This document shows, piece by piece, positions 14,472-21,788 of a stretch of DNA of 21,788 bases (the first letter of the stretch is position 1; every line of letters begins with the position of its first letter). Origin of the DNA: JBBQHM01 sp038323965 (GTDB lineage: Bacteria; Verrucomicrobiota; Verrucomicrobiia; Chthoniobacterales; UBA10450). A program made the translations under genes and the position numbers. The stretch is taken from assembly GCA_038323965.1 (NCBI GenBank), contig JBBQHM010000030.1, positions 1 through 21,788 of the forward strand, read 5' to 3'. Under the pieces are notes generated by a model, which saw only the letters and a list, made by a program, of their open reading frames with translations, made no database searches and was not told where the DNA came from.

Positions 14472-15482
14472 CTAGGTGGCTGCCGGCCTGGCCCCTTCCG
14501 GCACTGTTTCTTCCTGTTGTAATTGCTCTTCGCGAAAACGGCGCAGTGAATGTGACGCGAGACTTTCCTCAAACAAATCCCGATTGATTGACTGCGCTGC
14601 GGCCGCGCCCTGGCCCGCTGCAATAATCATCTGGCAATTGGCCGGCGTCACACAACCGGCTGCATAAAGACGCGGCACACTCGTGTGCATGCAACTATCG
14701 ATCTCGATCTGTCCTTCTTCATCCAGTTTCGCACCGAGGTTCTCGGCCAGGATGGTGTGAAAAATATCGCCCCGCGTCGTGAAAATATTATCGATCTCGA
14801 TCCGATGACCGCCTTGCAGCACCAAAGCCTTAATCGCTTTATTATGATGATCGACGTCGGTGATCCGTTCTTGGTGGACTGGGATTTCGTACTCCTTCAG
14901 CCACTTCGCGTGCTCGGCATCCCAGCGAATCTGTTCAGCGTTGGTCGCAACCATCACGCACGGCGAGTAATGCAATAAGCCGAGCGCATACTCGACGGCG
15001 TCGTTATTTGCGCCGCAAATCGCGATGCGTTTCCCGCGCACACGGACGCCGTCGCAATCCTTGCAGAAAAACATACTGTGCCCGAGGCATTCACTCACGC
15101 CAGGGACATCGGGCGGGATGTGAAAAATCCCGGTTGCGAGCAGGACGCGATTGGCCCGGTAGGTCGATTTCTTCCCGCGTAAAACGAAGTTTTTCCCTTC
15201 CGCTGCAATCTCCTCGATCTCGTCGTCGGCGAAGGCGACGTCGTGCCGTTTTGCCTGTGTGCGCCCGGCCTCCAGCAATTCGTCGCCGTGAATTCCTTTC
15301 GGGAGGCCTAGATAATTCTCCACCGTCGGTTCCCACGAAGCCATGGAATGTCCCGCATCGATGACGAGCGTGTCGCGTTGCGCACGGCCGAGATAAATCG
15401 CCGCCGACAATCCCGCAATCCCGCCGCCAACGATCGCAACCTCTCGCACCTGCGGGTCATCCAAATCCTTGTGTTGGATCAT
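14472..15482 (-). CDS. Thioredoxin-reductase-like FAD oxidoreductase
   Basis: A 336-residue flavoprotein of the low-molecular-weight thioredoxin reductase group. The FAD motif GGGIAG is at residues 19-24, and the redox-active CxxC is C140/C143 (FFCKDCDG). The C-terminal FAD motif is degenerate but recognisable (LYAAGCVTPANCQMIIAAGQGAAAA-like). The usual NADPH-site Gly-rich motif is replaced by ICGANNDAVEYA (about 156-165), and the HRRxxFRA phosphate-binding motif is absent. The electron donor may therefore not be NADPH, as in ferredoxin-dependent or DTR-type relatives. ATG 15482 is chosen; the upstream extension overlaps the divergent gene. The ferritin-like gene follows 6 nt downstream. Confidence 0.85.
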   Translation of the reverse strand: MIQHKDLDDPQVREVAIVGGGIAGLSAAIYLGRAQRDTLVIDAGHSMASWEPTVENYLGLPKGIHGDELLEAGRTQAKRHDVAFADDEIEEIAAEGKNFVLRGKKSTYRANRVLLATGIFHIPPDVPGVSECLGHSMFFCKDCDGVRVRGKRIAICGANNDAVEYALGLLHYSPCVMVATNAEQIRWDAEHAKWLKEYEIPVHQERITDVDHHNKAIKALVLQGGHRIEIDNIFTTRGDIFHTILAENLGAKLDEEGQIEIDSCMHTSVPRLYAAGCVTPANCQMIIAAGQGAAAAQSINRDLFEESLASHSLRRFREEQLQQEETVPEGARPAAT

Positions 15483-15507
15483 ATCGATATTCCACGGAAG
15501 TTCGCAT

Positions 15508-18486
15508 GTGCGGGATGCTCTGCTCGGATTTAATGGTGCGGCGCGGCTGTCTGCCAAACAGGCGGCCGCGCTGGCTGCTGCTGACTGCGACGTTCGAATC
15601 GATAACACCACGCGCCAACTCTTCGCCACTGATGCTTCGATCTATCAAATCGAGCCGGCCGGGGTAGCCTTTCCGCGCACGGCGGCAGAAGCGAGTTCGG
15701 TGATTTGCACCGCCGCCGACGCCAACATTTCGATCACGCCGCGCGGAGCCGGCACCAGTCTGTCCGGTGGCGCGATCGGCGAAGGATTGATCGTTGATTT
15801 CTCGCGCCACAATCGGCAAATCACCGATCTCAACATCGAGCAGCGCACCGTCCTCGCGGGCGCAGGCGTCGTTCTCGATCAACTCAACGCATTTCTCAAA
15901 CCACACGGATTTTGTTTCGGGCCGGATGTCGCGACCAGTTCGCGCGCAACCATCGGCGGGATGATCGCGAACAATTCGTCGGGTGCGCGCGTGCCGGTTT
16001 ATGGAACGACCGCGGATCACATCGTCAGTGTCGAACTCGTGCTGGCGGACGGACGCGTGCTGCAGGCCGGTAACAATGACGACGACTTAAAAAATGAGAG
16101 CGACCTGGTGGCGCGACTTTCGCAAAGACACGCCAATGAAATCCACGAACGCATGCCAACCGGCATGCAAAAGCGATGGCCGGGATATGCGCTCGGACGA
16201 TTTCTGCACCGGCCGGCATCCCTAACCGACATCATCGCGGGCAGCGAAGGTACCCTCGCGGCGATTTTTTCGGCCGAGCTGAAAATTTCTCCCCTGCCCC
16301 GCAGTAAAGGTCTCGGACTGATTTTTTTCGCATCAGTTGCCGAAGCGATGCAGGCGACGGTGGAGTTGCTGGAGCTGAATCCTGCGGCGATCGAACACAT
16401 CGACCGTCCCTTGCTCGACCAGACAAAAGGTCAGCTGAATTTCCAGGCCGCGCGTGATCTGCTCGAACTCGATTCGAGACCATGTGAATCGATTCTAATC
16501 GTCGAGTTCTACGAAGATGTGGCCGAACGCCTCGCGCTCGTCGAGCAACGACAACTCGGTCTGCGCACGAACACTGTCACCACACCGGATGAAATGAATC
16601 TCGTCTGGTCCGTGCGAAAAGCTGGCCTGTCGTTGCTGACCGGTTGCATCGGACCGGCCAAACCGGTCGCATTTATTGAGGACGCTGCCGTTCGTCCGCA
16701 CGATCTGCCGGACTATGTCGCCGGGCTCGAATCGATCATGCGGAGATTGAATCTCGAGGCTTCCTACTACGGACACGCTGCGACCGGTCTGCTGCACGTC
16801 CGACCGGTCATCGATCTCCACAGCGCGGGCGACCGGAAAAAATTCCGCGAGGTGGCGGATGAAGTTTCCGCGCTGGTTCGACAATTCCGAGGTTCGTTGT
16901 CAGCCGAACACGGTGTTGGAATCGCGCGCACCGAATACATGCGCGAGCAGCTCGGCGACCAGCTTCTGGGCGCGATGCGCGAGATTAAGGACGCGTTCGA
17001 TCCGCGCAACGTTATGAACCCCGGCAAGATTTTTGACGACGGCGTTCATCACATCGACACGCATCTGCGCGATAACTTTACCCGGCCGATCGGTGATGAT
17101 TTTCAACGACTGACCTATGCGTTCAAGGACCGTTCCTTCATTGGTAACCTCGAACAATGCAACGGTTGCGGCGGGTGTCGCAAGGACGCGCCCATGATGT
17201 GCCCCACATTCGTCGCGACGGGTGAGGAAGTAATGTCCACCCGTGGGCGGGCAAACATCATCCGCGCTGCGCTCGAGCAGCGCGTCGAGGGGGATCCACT
17301 GCGTTCGCGAGAGTTGGATGAAGCGCTGAGCAACTGTCTTTCGTGCAAGGGTTGCACGCCGGAATGCCCGTCGAATGTCAATCTCGCGTTACTAAAAGCC
17401 GAGCTGACCTACGCGCGACATCGACGCGATGGATTGCCGTTGCGCGAACGCGTTCTGAGCAATCCGGATCTGCTCGGACGAATCGGATGCGCGATGCCGC
17501 GAATGGCGAATGCTTCTCTGGAGTTTGCTCCGCTGCGGAAATTGATGGAACGCGTCCTCGGGCTATCGGCGAAACGAACATTGCCGCGCTACGCAACTGA
17601 GCGTTTCGATCGCTGGTTCGCCAGCCACGCGGTCATCCCGAGCGAAGCCGAGGAACCCCGTAGAATCACTGGCAATGCCGCTCGCACTGACGCGGGGTCC
17701 CGTAGAATAGCTGGCGATGCCGCTCGAACTGACGCGGGGTCCCTCGGCTTCGCTCGGGATGACCGGGCAGGCGCACGAAGAGGCGATGTCATTCTTTGGG
17801 ACGATACCTTCGTCAGATATCACGAGCCGCACATCGGTAAAGCGGCGGTGACAGTGCTCGAAGCGCTCGGCTTTCGCGTCGTCCTACCGACTCGCCGCAA
17901 GTGTTGTGGACGACCTGCGTTCAGCCAGGGGAATCTTGATTTAGCCGCAAAATTTGGCGCGCATAACCTGGAGATGCTGAGCGCGACTTCGGCTCCGGTT
18001 CTATTTCTAGAACCCTCGTGCTACTCGATGTTCGCGGAAGATTATCGCGAGCTCGGCCTCGCCGATGCGGAGAATGTTGCAAAACGCTGTTTTCTGTTTG
18101 AAAAATTTGTGGACGACTTACTCGAACGCGAACCAGACGCGCTTGTTTTTACTCCTTCGACGAAGCCCGTTGTGATCCACGCTCATTGCCATGCGAAGTC
18201 ATTGCTGAAGCCAGAATTTATGGCGCGTCTCGCGGATCGAATTCCGGGCGCAAATGCGACGCTACTAAACACCGGTTGCTGCGGAATGGCCGGCGCTTTC
18301 GGGATGCTAAAATCAAAATACGACCTGAGTATTGCCGTCGCGCAACCGCTCATTCGCCAGGTCGACGATCACGCCGCTTCCATTGTGGTCGCTTCCGGAA
18401 CCAGTTGTCGCCATCAAATCGACGACCTGACGAATGCGCATCCGAAACACATGGCGGAATTGTTGGCCGACTCTCTCGTGACGTGA
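15508..18486 (+). CDS. FAD-linked oxidase / Fe-S dehydrogenase fusion (D-lactate/2-hydroxyacid dehydrogenase type)
   Basis: A 992-residue fusion of a GlcD-like flavin half and a GlcF-like Fe-S half, as in YdiJ-type D-2-hydroxyacid dehydrogenases. The FAD-binding part is about residues 45-190 (PRGAGTSLSGGAIG; SSRATIGGMIANNSSG). The FAD-oxidase C domain follows to about 510 (YYGHAATGLLHVRP; SAEHGVG). Two Fe-S motifs are CNGCGGC...C (551, 554, 557, 565) and CLSCKGCTPEC (610, 613, 616, 620). Two CCG domains have KCCGRPAF (about 799) and NTGCCGMAGAFG (about 924). The exact substrate is uncertain. The GTG start has GGAAG 7 nt upstream; the frame also opens at TTG 15469. Residues 709-752 come from an in-frame palindromic insertion. 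Confidence 0.9.
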   Translation: MRDALLGFNGAARLSAKQAAALAAADCDVRIDNTTRQLFATDASIYQIEPAGVAFPRTAAEASSVICTAADANISITPRGAGTSLSGGAIGEGLIVDFSRHNRQITDLNIEQRTVLAGAGVVLDQLNAFLKPHGFCFGPDVATSSRATIGGMIANNSSGARVPVYGTTADHIVSVELVLADGRVLQAGNNDDDLKNESDLVARLSQRHANEIHERMPTGMQKRWPGYALGRFLHRPASLTDIIAGSEGTLAAIFSAELKISPLPRSKGLGLIFFASVAEAMQATVELLELNPAAIEHIDRPLLDQTKGQLNFQAARDLLELDSRPCESILIVEFYEDVAERLALVEQRQLGLRTNTVTTPDEMNLVWSVRKAGLSLLTGCIGPAKPVAFIEDAAVRPHDLPDYVAGLESIMRRLNLEASYYGHAATGLLHVRPVIDLHSAGDRKKFREVADEVSALVRQFRGSLSAEHGVGIARTEYMREQLGDQLLGAMREIKDAFDPRNVMNPGKIFDDGVHHIDTHLRDNFTRPIGDDFQRLTYAFKDRSFIGNLEQCNGCGGCRKDAPMMCPTFVATGEEVMSTRGRANIIRAALEQRVEGDPLRSRELDEALSNCLSCKGCTPECPSNVNLALLKAELTYARHRRDGLPLRERVLSNPDLLGRIGCAMPRMANASLEFAPLRKLMERVLGLSAKRTLPRYATERFDRWFASHAVIPSEAEEPRRITGNAARTDAGSRRIAGDAARTDAGSLGFARDDRAGARRGDVILWDDTFVRYHEPHIGKAAVTVLEALGFRVVLPTRRKCCGRPAFSQGNLDLAAKFGAHNLEMLSATSAPVLFLEPSCYSMFAEDYRELGLADAENVAKRCFLFEKFVDDLLEREPDALVFTPSTKPVVIHAHCHAKSLLKPEFMARLADRIPGANATLLNTGCCGMAGAFGMLKSKYDLSIAVAQPLIRQVDDHAASIVVASGTSCRHQIDDLTNAHPKHMAELLADSLVT
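17632..17763. repeat. In-frame palindromic insertion inside the FAD/Fe-S dehydrogenase gene
   Basis: A 132-nt element (44 codons exactly). Its ends are 28-nt inverted repeats (17632-17659 and 17736-17763) beginning GTCATCCCGAGCGAAGC, complementary at 27 of 28 positions. Two tandem 42-nt units (17659-17700 and 17701-17742) match at 38 of 42 positions and overlap the inner arm ends. Both period and total are multiples of three, so the frame is preserved. The encoded peptide is charged and repetitive (two copies around NAARTDAGS / DAARTDAGS) and sits in a linker between the Fe-S and CCG domains. Confidence 0.85.
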
Positions 18487-18888
18487 TTAGCCGCCAGCAT
18501 TGGTTCGATTCCGGCGATCGATTCGATCGCGGAGCTGAAGGAATGGGCGTTCCACAACGAGGAAAAAAATGGTTCCTCCTGCGTAGATTGCCGCCTCCAC
18601 GAGGACTAAAGCCGGAAACGAGTTTAGTGATATTTGCAGCGCTCCGCATAAGCCGATGGCGAAATGAATGATCAGCTTGTGAGTGAGATAGACGCTGTAG
18701 GCAATACTTGCGACGAACGCCGCTCCCGGCACCCGCCAAACGACCGGAGCGGACTCAGTACACAAATGAGCAGACTGCTCATTCCGAGCGCGGTGAGTGG
18801 AAATTGCAACACGCAGACGGCGATGGTCAATCGAGCCTCGCCCAGCCAGAGCGCGCGAAACGCGGATCTATGGCCTTGTGATTGCTCT
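18487..18888 (-). pseudogene. Remnant of an acyltransferase 3 family gene (5' deleted, frameshifted)
   Basis: Two overlapping - strand frames together give the end of an OafA/YrhL-type integral membrane acyltransferase. The upstream frame reads RLTIAVCVLQFPLTALGMSS and LLICVLSPLRSFGG. It shifts at about 18730-18740 into RVPGAAFVASIAYSVYLTHK, a classic C-terminal motif, ending in a helix (FFLVVERPFLQLRDR). The N-terminal two thirds, including the catalytic His region, is missing because the EVE gene begins directly upstream. Such enzymes O-acylate surface sugars. As preserved it should not be functional. Single-base error in the sequence could explain the frameshift but not the missing part. 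Confidence 0.72.
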
Positions 18889-19326
18889 TCAGGGGCGGGA
18901 AGTCGAACGAACAACTTGCGCTTTCGAAAGTAGCAGGATTTCTCGAAATTCGGCGGCAGTGAGCGAATGAACTGAGAGACGTGATAAACGAAGCAAGGAG
19001 ATGTCCTGCAGGCTCTTTCGCTTTTTAATCTGCTCAAGCGTGACGGGTTTCTTGAGCGCTTTCTTTGGAACAAGATCAACCGCGCTCCAATCGCCGTCAG
19101 TTGCGGTGGAATCCGGATAGGCAGTTTTGCTCACTGCAGCGATGCCGACGCATTCTTTGCCGATGGTGCTGTGATAGTACAGAACTTGGTCCCGCACCCG
19201 CATGGCGCGAAGATTATTGCGCGCGGTGAAATTGCGAACGCCGGTCCAGCTCGTCTCCCCTTCCGCCACAAATTGATCCCACGAATACGCCGACGGCTCC
19301 TGTTTCACGAGCCAGTATTTTTTCAT
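18889..19326 (-). CDS. EVE domain-containing protein
   Basis: A 145-residue protein made almost wholly of an EVE domain, a PUA-like fold that binds modified bases in DNA or RNA. Recognisable segments are YWLVKQEPSAYSWDQFV, TSWTGVRNFTARNNLRAM, DQVLYYHS, VGIAAVSKTAYPDSTA, and LLRLSRLSVHSLTAAEFREIL near the end. The normal family end is around ILLLSK; ten more residues (AQVVRSTSRP) run into the acyltransferase remnant, so the natural stop may have been replaced when that gene was truncated. It starts 39 nt after the ccoP-like gene on the same strand and could be read from that operon, though no functional link is evident. Confidence 0.9.
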   Translation of the reverse strand: MKKYWLVKQEPSAYSWDQFVAEGETSWTGVRNFTARNNLRAMRVRDQVLYYHSTIGKECVGIAAVSKTAYPDSTATDGDWSAVDLVPKKALKKPVTLEQIKKRKSLQDISLLRLSRLSVHSLTAAEFREILLLSKAQVVRSTSRP

Positions 19327-19365
19327 GGCGCGTGACGAAACTACTCGCAGCTGCCTGTGAGTTAA

Positions 19366-20112
19366 CTACGGCTTCGGTTGAGGAGCAGGTGCGGGAGGCG
19401 CACCGGCCGGCGGCTGATCGCCACCCGCCAAGTTCGCTTCCGCCGGGACCGCCAGCAGATCGGCTTCGGTCCACGATTCACTGTGTCCACCAACTTCCTT
19501 TCGGAGGGCCGCGATCCCTTCAGCGCTTACCGGGGAAGCCGCGTTCCCCCATTCCGATCGAATGTAGGTAATGACATCGGCGATTTTCTGGTCATTTAAC
19601 GTTTTGTCCCAGGGCTGCATCACCGCGCTGCCATATTGCGCCCCTTTCACTTTTAATGGGCCCTGTAATCCCTTGAGAAGAATCATGCCCGGACGGCGCG
19701 AACCGTTGATGACGTACTCCGAACCGACGAGCGGCGGATATTGCCCTGCGACGCCCTGTCCATTTGCCTGGTGACAGGTGGCGCAGTTGGCCGAGAAAAT
19801 CTTTTTGCCGCGCTCGGCGGGCGTAAGTTCAGTTGCGGCGGCAACGCTTCCACCCGGGCCTTGCTTCATTGCGTGCGGAGCGCCCCCCATCGGATCCAAT
19901 CCATCGCCGCTGAAGGAGCCTGAAAATCGCCCGAGGTAGGCACCGCCGAAGAAGATTGCCAACCCGTAAACGCCGATCAGCCACAACGAAAGCGGTTCCA
20001 AACCGGCACGCGGTTCGAGTTTTTCGCGTTGCACGGCAGCATGAACGTTCTGAATATCCGCCGTCTCGGCGTAGTCCATCCCCTGTCCTCTGCGCGTATC
20101 GCCCTCGCTCAT
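19366..20112 (-). CDS. Membrane-anchored mono-heme cytochrome c (CcoP-like)
   Basis: A 248-residue protein with a cytoplasmic N-terminus, one transmembrane helix (about 41-60), a low-complexity linker and one cytochrome c domain. The heme site is CATCH (C110, C113, H114) and the axial Met is probably M165 (SAVMQPW). The helix KIADVITYIRSEWGN closes the fold. The tail is Pro/Ala-rich. Canonical CcoP has two hemes; this has one, so CcoP-like describes position and topology. It is the third gene of the cbb3-like operon and overlaps the ccoO-like gene by 4 nt. It probably passes electrons on the outer face of the membrane. Confidence 0.87.
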   Translation of the reverse strand: MSEGDTRRGQGMDYAETADIQNVHAAVQREKLEPRAGLEPLSLWLIGVYGLAIFFGGAYLGRFSGSFSGDGLDPMGGAPHAMKQGPGGSVAAATELTPAERGKKIFSANCATCHQANGQGVAGQYPPLVGSEYVINGSRRPGMILLKGLQGPLKVKGAQYGSAVMQPWDKTLNDQKIADVITYIRSEWGNAASPVSAEGIAALRKEVGGHSESWTEADLLAVPAEANLAGGDQPPAGAPPAPAPQPKP

Positions 20113-20990
20113 TTGACTCCCTTTGCCGGCGGCGGCGGTGATGCGGGCGCCTCAGATTTCACTTCCTTCAACGCATGCGATTGGTCAAGGGACATGAGAT
20201 ACGCGACGAGACATTGCGCGTTATAAGTTGGGACAATTTCGTAACCATTCGGCGCGGGATCGTTGCTGGCAAATTTCACCGCATCCGCAGAACCTTCGCC
20301 CTGAATTTGCCGCTCCTGATAAAGGAAACGAAAAGCGGGCATAGTCGATTCCGGAGTCACGCTGCGGGGAGCGTAAAGATGCTGATGATGCCACGCGGCT
20401 GAATACGCCGGCGGACCGGCATTTTCAGTTGGATTATCCGCCGAAGTGGCGGCGGTTGCGGCCGGATTCGACGCGACTGCGACAGATGGTGACGGTGAAG
20501 CGGGGGCCGCGTTCGCTACCGCCGCGGGCGAGGCTCCGGGTTTCGGAGCTGACGCGACCGCCGCGCTTGGTCCCGGCGTGGCAACGGCAGCAGCGGAGTT
20601 CGCGGGCGGCGCGTTCTCATCCTCCACGGGTGCACGCTTACCGACGTTGGATAGATCCGGTCCCATGCGCATTTTACCGAGTAGGACTGGTCGATCGAAA
20701 AGATAGTCGCGCGGCGCGCTCCGGCGCTGTCCCCACTTGCGATCGACGTCGGCAGCCAGATAATCCGGACGAATTTGCTGGCTGTGGCAGTAAACACAGC
20801 CGTTCGCTACATAGACCTTACGTCCCCGCTCCGCCATTCCGGAGCGCGGCGCGGGATAGGCGTCATTTCCTTCTTCGTCCATCTGCGGATCGATGTGACC
20901 AATCTGCAGCGAAGGGACGAATGTCAGGCCGGCCCAGGAGAACGCGAGGATCGCAAAAATTCCGATGATCAGCGGCACCAGCCCTTTCAT
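20109..20990 (-). CDS. ccoO: cbb3-type oxidase mono-heme subunit II (CcoO-like)
   Basis: A 293-residue cytochrome c subunit with an N-terminal membrane anchor (about residues 4-24). The heme site is CVYCH (C65, C68, H69) in GCVYCHSQQIRPDY, and the axial ligand is M217 in ESTMPAFRFLY. The flanking motifs MGPDLSNVGKR and WHHQHLYAPRSVTPES match CcoO well. Between them (about residues 120-195) lies an Ala/Pro/Ser-rich insertion of some 75 residues that canonical CcoO lacks. In cbb3 enzymes CcoO moves electrons to the catalytic subunit. The start codon overlaps the stop of the ccoN-like gene by 1 nt. Confidence 0.9.
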   Translation of the reverse strand: MKGLVPLIIGIFAILAFSWAGLTFVPSLQIGHIDPQMDEEGNDAYPAPRSGMAERGRKVYVANGCVYCHSQQIRPDYLAADVDRKWGQRRSAPRDYLFDRPVLLGKMRMGPDLSNVGKRAPVEDENAPPANSAAAVATPGPSAAVASAPKPGASPAAVANAAPASPSPSVAVASNPAATAATSADNPTENAGPPAYSAAWHHQHLYAPRSVTPESTMPAFRFLYQERQIQGEGSADAVKFASNDPAPNGYEIVPTYNAQCLVAYLMSLDQSHALKEVKSEAPASPPPPAKGVK

Positions 20991-21788
20991 TAGTGTCCGC
21001 CCTCCGATCCTTCCGAGCTAACGGGATTTAGAAACGTTGGCAGCGTCGAGGTGCGACCGAGCCCGAGCAACATCAGGGCAAAGTGATAGGCGAAGACGAA
21101 GTGAGCAATGGTGAGAAGAATTCCGGAGACACTGCGTCCGACCAGAAAGGGCTGAATCGCGTAGACCGTTTGCACGAATTCCTTGGTCGGATCATTCAAG
21201 GCGGTGCCTTCAAACATGGCGCCAGCGATAAGCATCATGCTCATCAAGCCGATGCCATAGGCGGACATCCAGAAGTGGGTCTTGATGAGCGACGAGTAGC
21301 GCCACTCGCGCCCGACGATTCGCGGCACGATATAGTACATCGAGCCGAACATAATCATCGAGTAGAAGGCATAGAGACCCATGTGCGAGTAGGCGACGCT
21401 GGCCTGCGTAAACTGCAGATAGCGCGCGACCGATCGCAGCGAGATAAGCACGCCAAACAGACTGAAAACGGTGTAGGCAAACGCGCCGAAGACGGTAAAC
21501 CTCAGCGTAGGGCTGTACCTCATGAGATTGAAGTAACCGCGCATGGTCATGTGGTGATTCACGGCGACGGTGGCGACAGGAATAATCGTAAGAATCGCCG
21601 CCGCGATGCTCGCCGTAATCATCCAGGCAGGAAAGGGCGCATCGACCATTCGTTGCATCCCGGTCCAACTGGCGAAGAGCGCGTAGGTCCAGAAGCCGAT
21701 GCTGGCAAGCTGGTAACTATAAACCGGCCGACCGATCACCTTCGGAATCATGTAATAGGCCGTGCCAAGGCCGATCGACCCGAACCAG
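20990..21788 (-). CDS. cbb3-type subunit I-like protein lacking catalytic-site ligands (partial, N-terminus off window)
   Basis: The C-terminal 265 residues of a CcoN-family membrane protein; the frame runs off the window at 21788. Family landmarks remain: YYMIPKVIGRPVYSYQLA, MYYIVPRIVGREWRYSSL and helix spacing. The CuB dyad normally found as W-x-G-x-H-H is W-T-G-M-Q-R here (QR at 21655-21650). The helix normally reading GHVHSG is AYSHMG, so the heme b3 ligand is Tyr (21391-21389) while the low-spin heme b His (21385-21383) is kept. The conserved Glu of the TFEG motif is Phe. A new His pair (VNHHMTM) lies one helix later. It probably anchors a heme b electron-transfer complex and not an oxidase. 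The first CuB His is outside the window. Confidence 0.85.
   Translation of the reverse strand, partial: WFGSIGLGTAYYMIPKVIGRPVYSYQLASIGFWTYALFASWTGMQRMVDAPFPAWMITASIAAAILTIIPVATVAVNHHMTMRGYFNLMRYSPTLRFTVFGAFAYTVFSLFGVLISLRSVARYLQFTQASVAYSHMGLYAFYSMIMFGSMYYIVPRIVGREWRYSSLIKTHFWMSAYGIGLMSMMLIAGAMFEGTALNDPTKEFVQTVYAIQPFLVGRSVSGILLTIAHFVFAYHFALMLLGLGRTSTLPTFLNPVSSEGSEGGH

Noticed and set aside
17563..17832. - strand reading frames across the palindromic insertion
   Set aside because: They arise from the inverted-repeat symmetry and the opposite strand of the dehydrogenase; no family match.
18186..18671. + strand 161-codon reading frame overlapping the dehydrogenase end
   Set aside because: Out-of-frame shadow of the CCG domain coding sequence.
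21551..21556. His pair in VNHHMTM of the CcoN-like protein as the CuB ligands
   Set aside because: It falls one helix later, at the position of the family's NGLMT segment, not at W-x-G-x-H-H, so I treat it as separate.

Overview
The window looks like chromosomal DNA from a GC-rich, aerobic, Gram-negative bacterium, most likely Verrucomicrobiota (Chthoniobacterales-like soil relatives). This is inferred from a PEP-CTERM surface protein, the style of the aa3 and cbb3-like oxidase operons, Pro/Ala-rich tails on several membrane proteins, and short palindromic repeats beside a RayT gene. The assignment is family-level recognition, not a database match. No rRNA, tRNA or CRISPR array was seen.

Layout. 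Positions 1-4300 hold a PEP-CTERM protein, the XerD recombinase, a REP-associated transposase (RayT) bracketed by two GTAG-headed hairpins, and a large membrane-anchored protein of unknown function. Positions 4304-6383 (+ strand) hold a small hypothetical gene, a NuoA gene with no other complex I genes beside it, a Dabb-domain protein and RfbA. A compound palindrome separates this from the next block. Positions 6454-13536 (- strand) form one tightly packed nine-gene operon for an aa3-type cytochrome c oxidase: ctaD, ctaE, ctaF, two small membrane proteins, ctaC, then heme A biosynthesis (ctaA, ctaB) and an SCO1-type copper chaperone.

Positions 13696-15482 hold free methionine-R-sulfoxide reductase (+), then a two-gene - strand operon of a thioredoxin-reductase-like flavoprotein and a small encapsulated-ferritin-like protein. 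Divergent from these is a 992-residue FAD/Fe-S dehydrogenase carrying an in-frame 132-nt palindromic insertion. After it come a decayed acyltransferase remnant and an EVE-domain gene. Positions 19366-21788 (- strand) hold a cbb3-like operon (CcoN-like, CcoO-like, CcoP-like), cut by the window edge.

How the genes work together. The cta operon appears to encode subunits, cofactor synthesis and copper delivery for a heme-copper oxidase. Its catalytic ligands are intact, but the usual K-channel lysine of subunit I is replaced by isoleucine. The nearby cbb3-like operon is more striking. Its subunit I keeps the low-spin heme ligand but lacks the CuB His-His pair and the heme b3 ligand, while the two cytochrome c subunits keep their heme sites. 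That suggests an electron-transfer complex built on an oxidase scaffold that cannot reduce O2.
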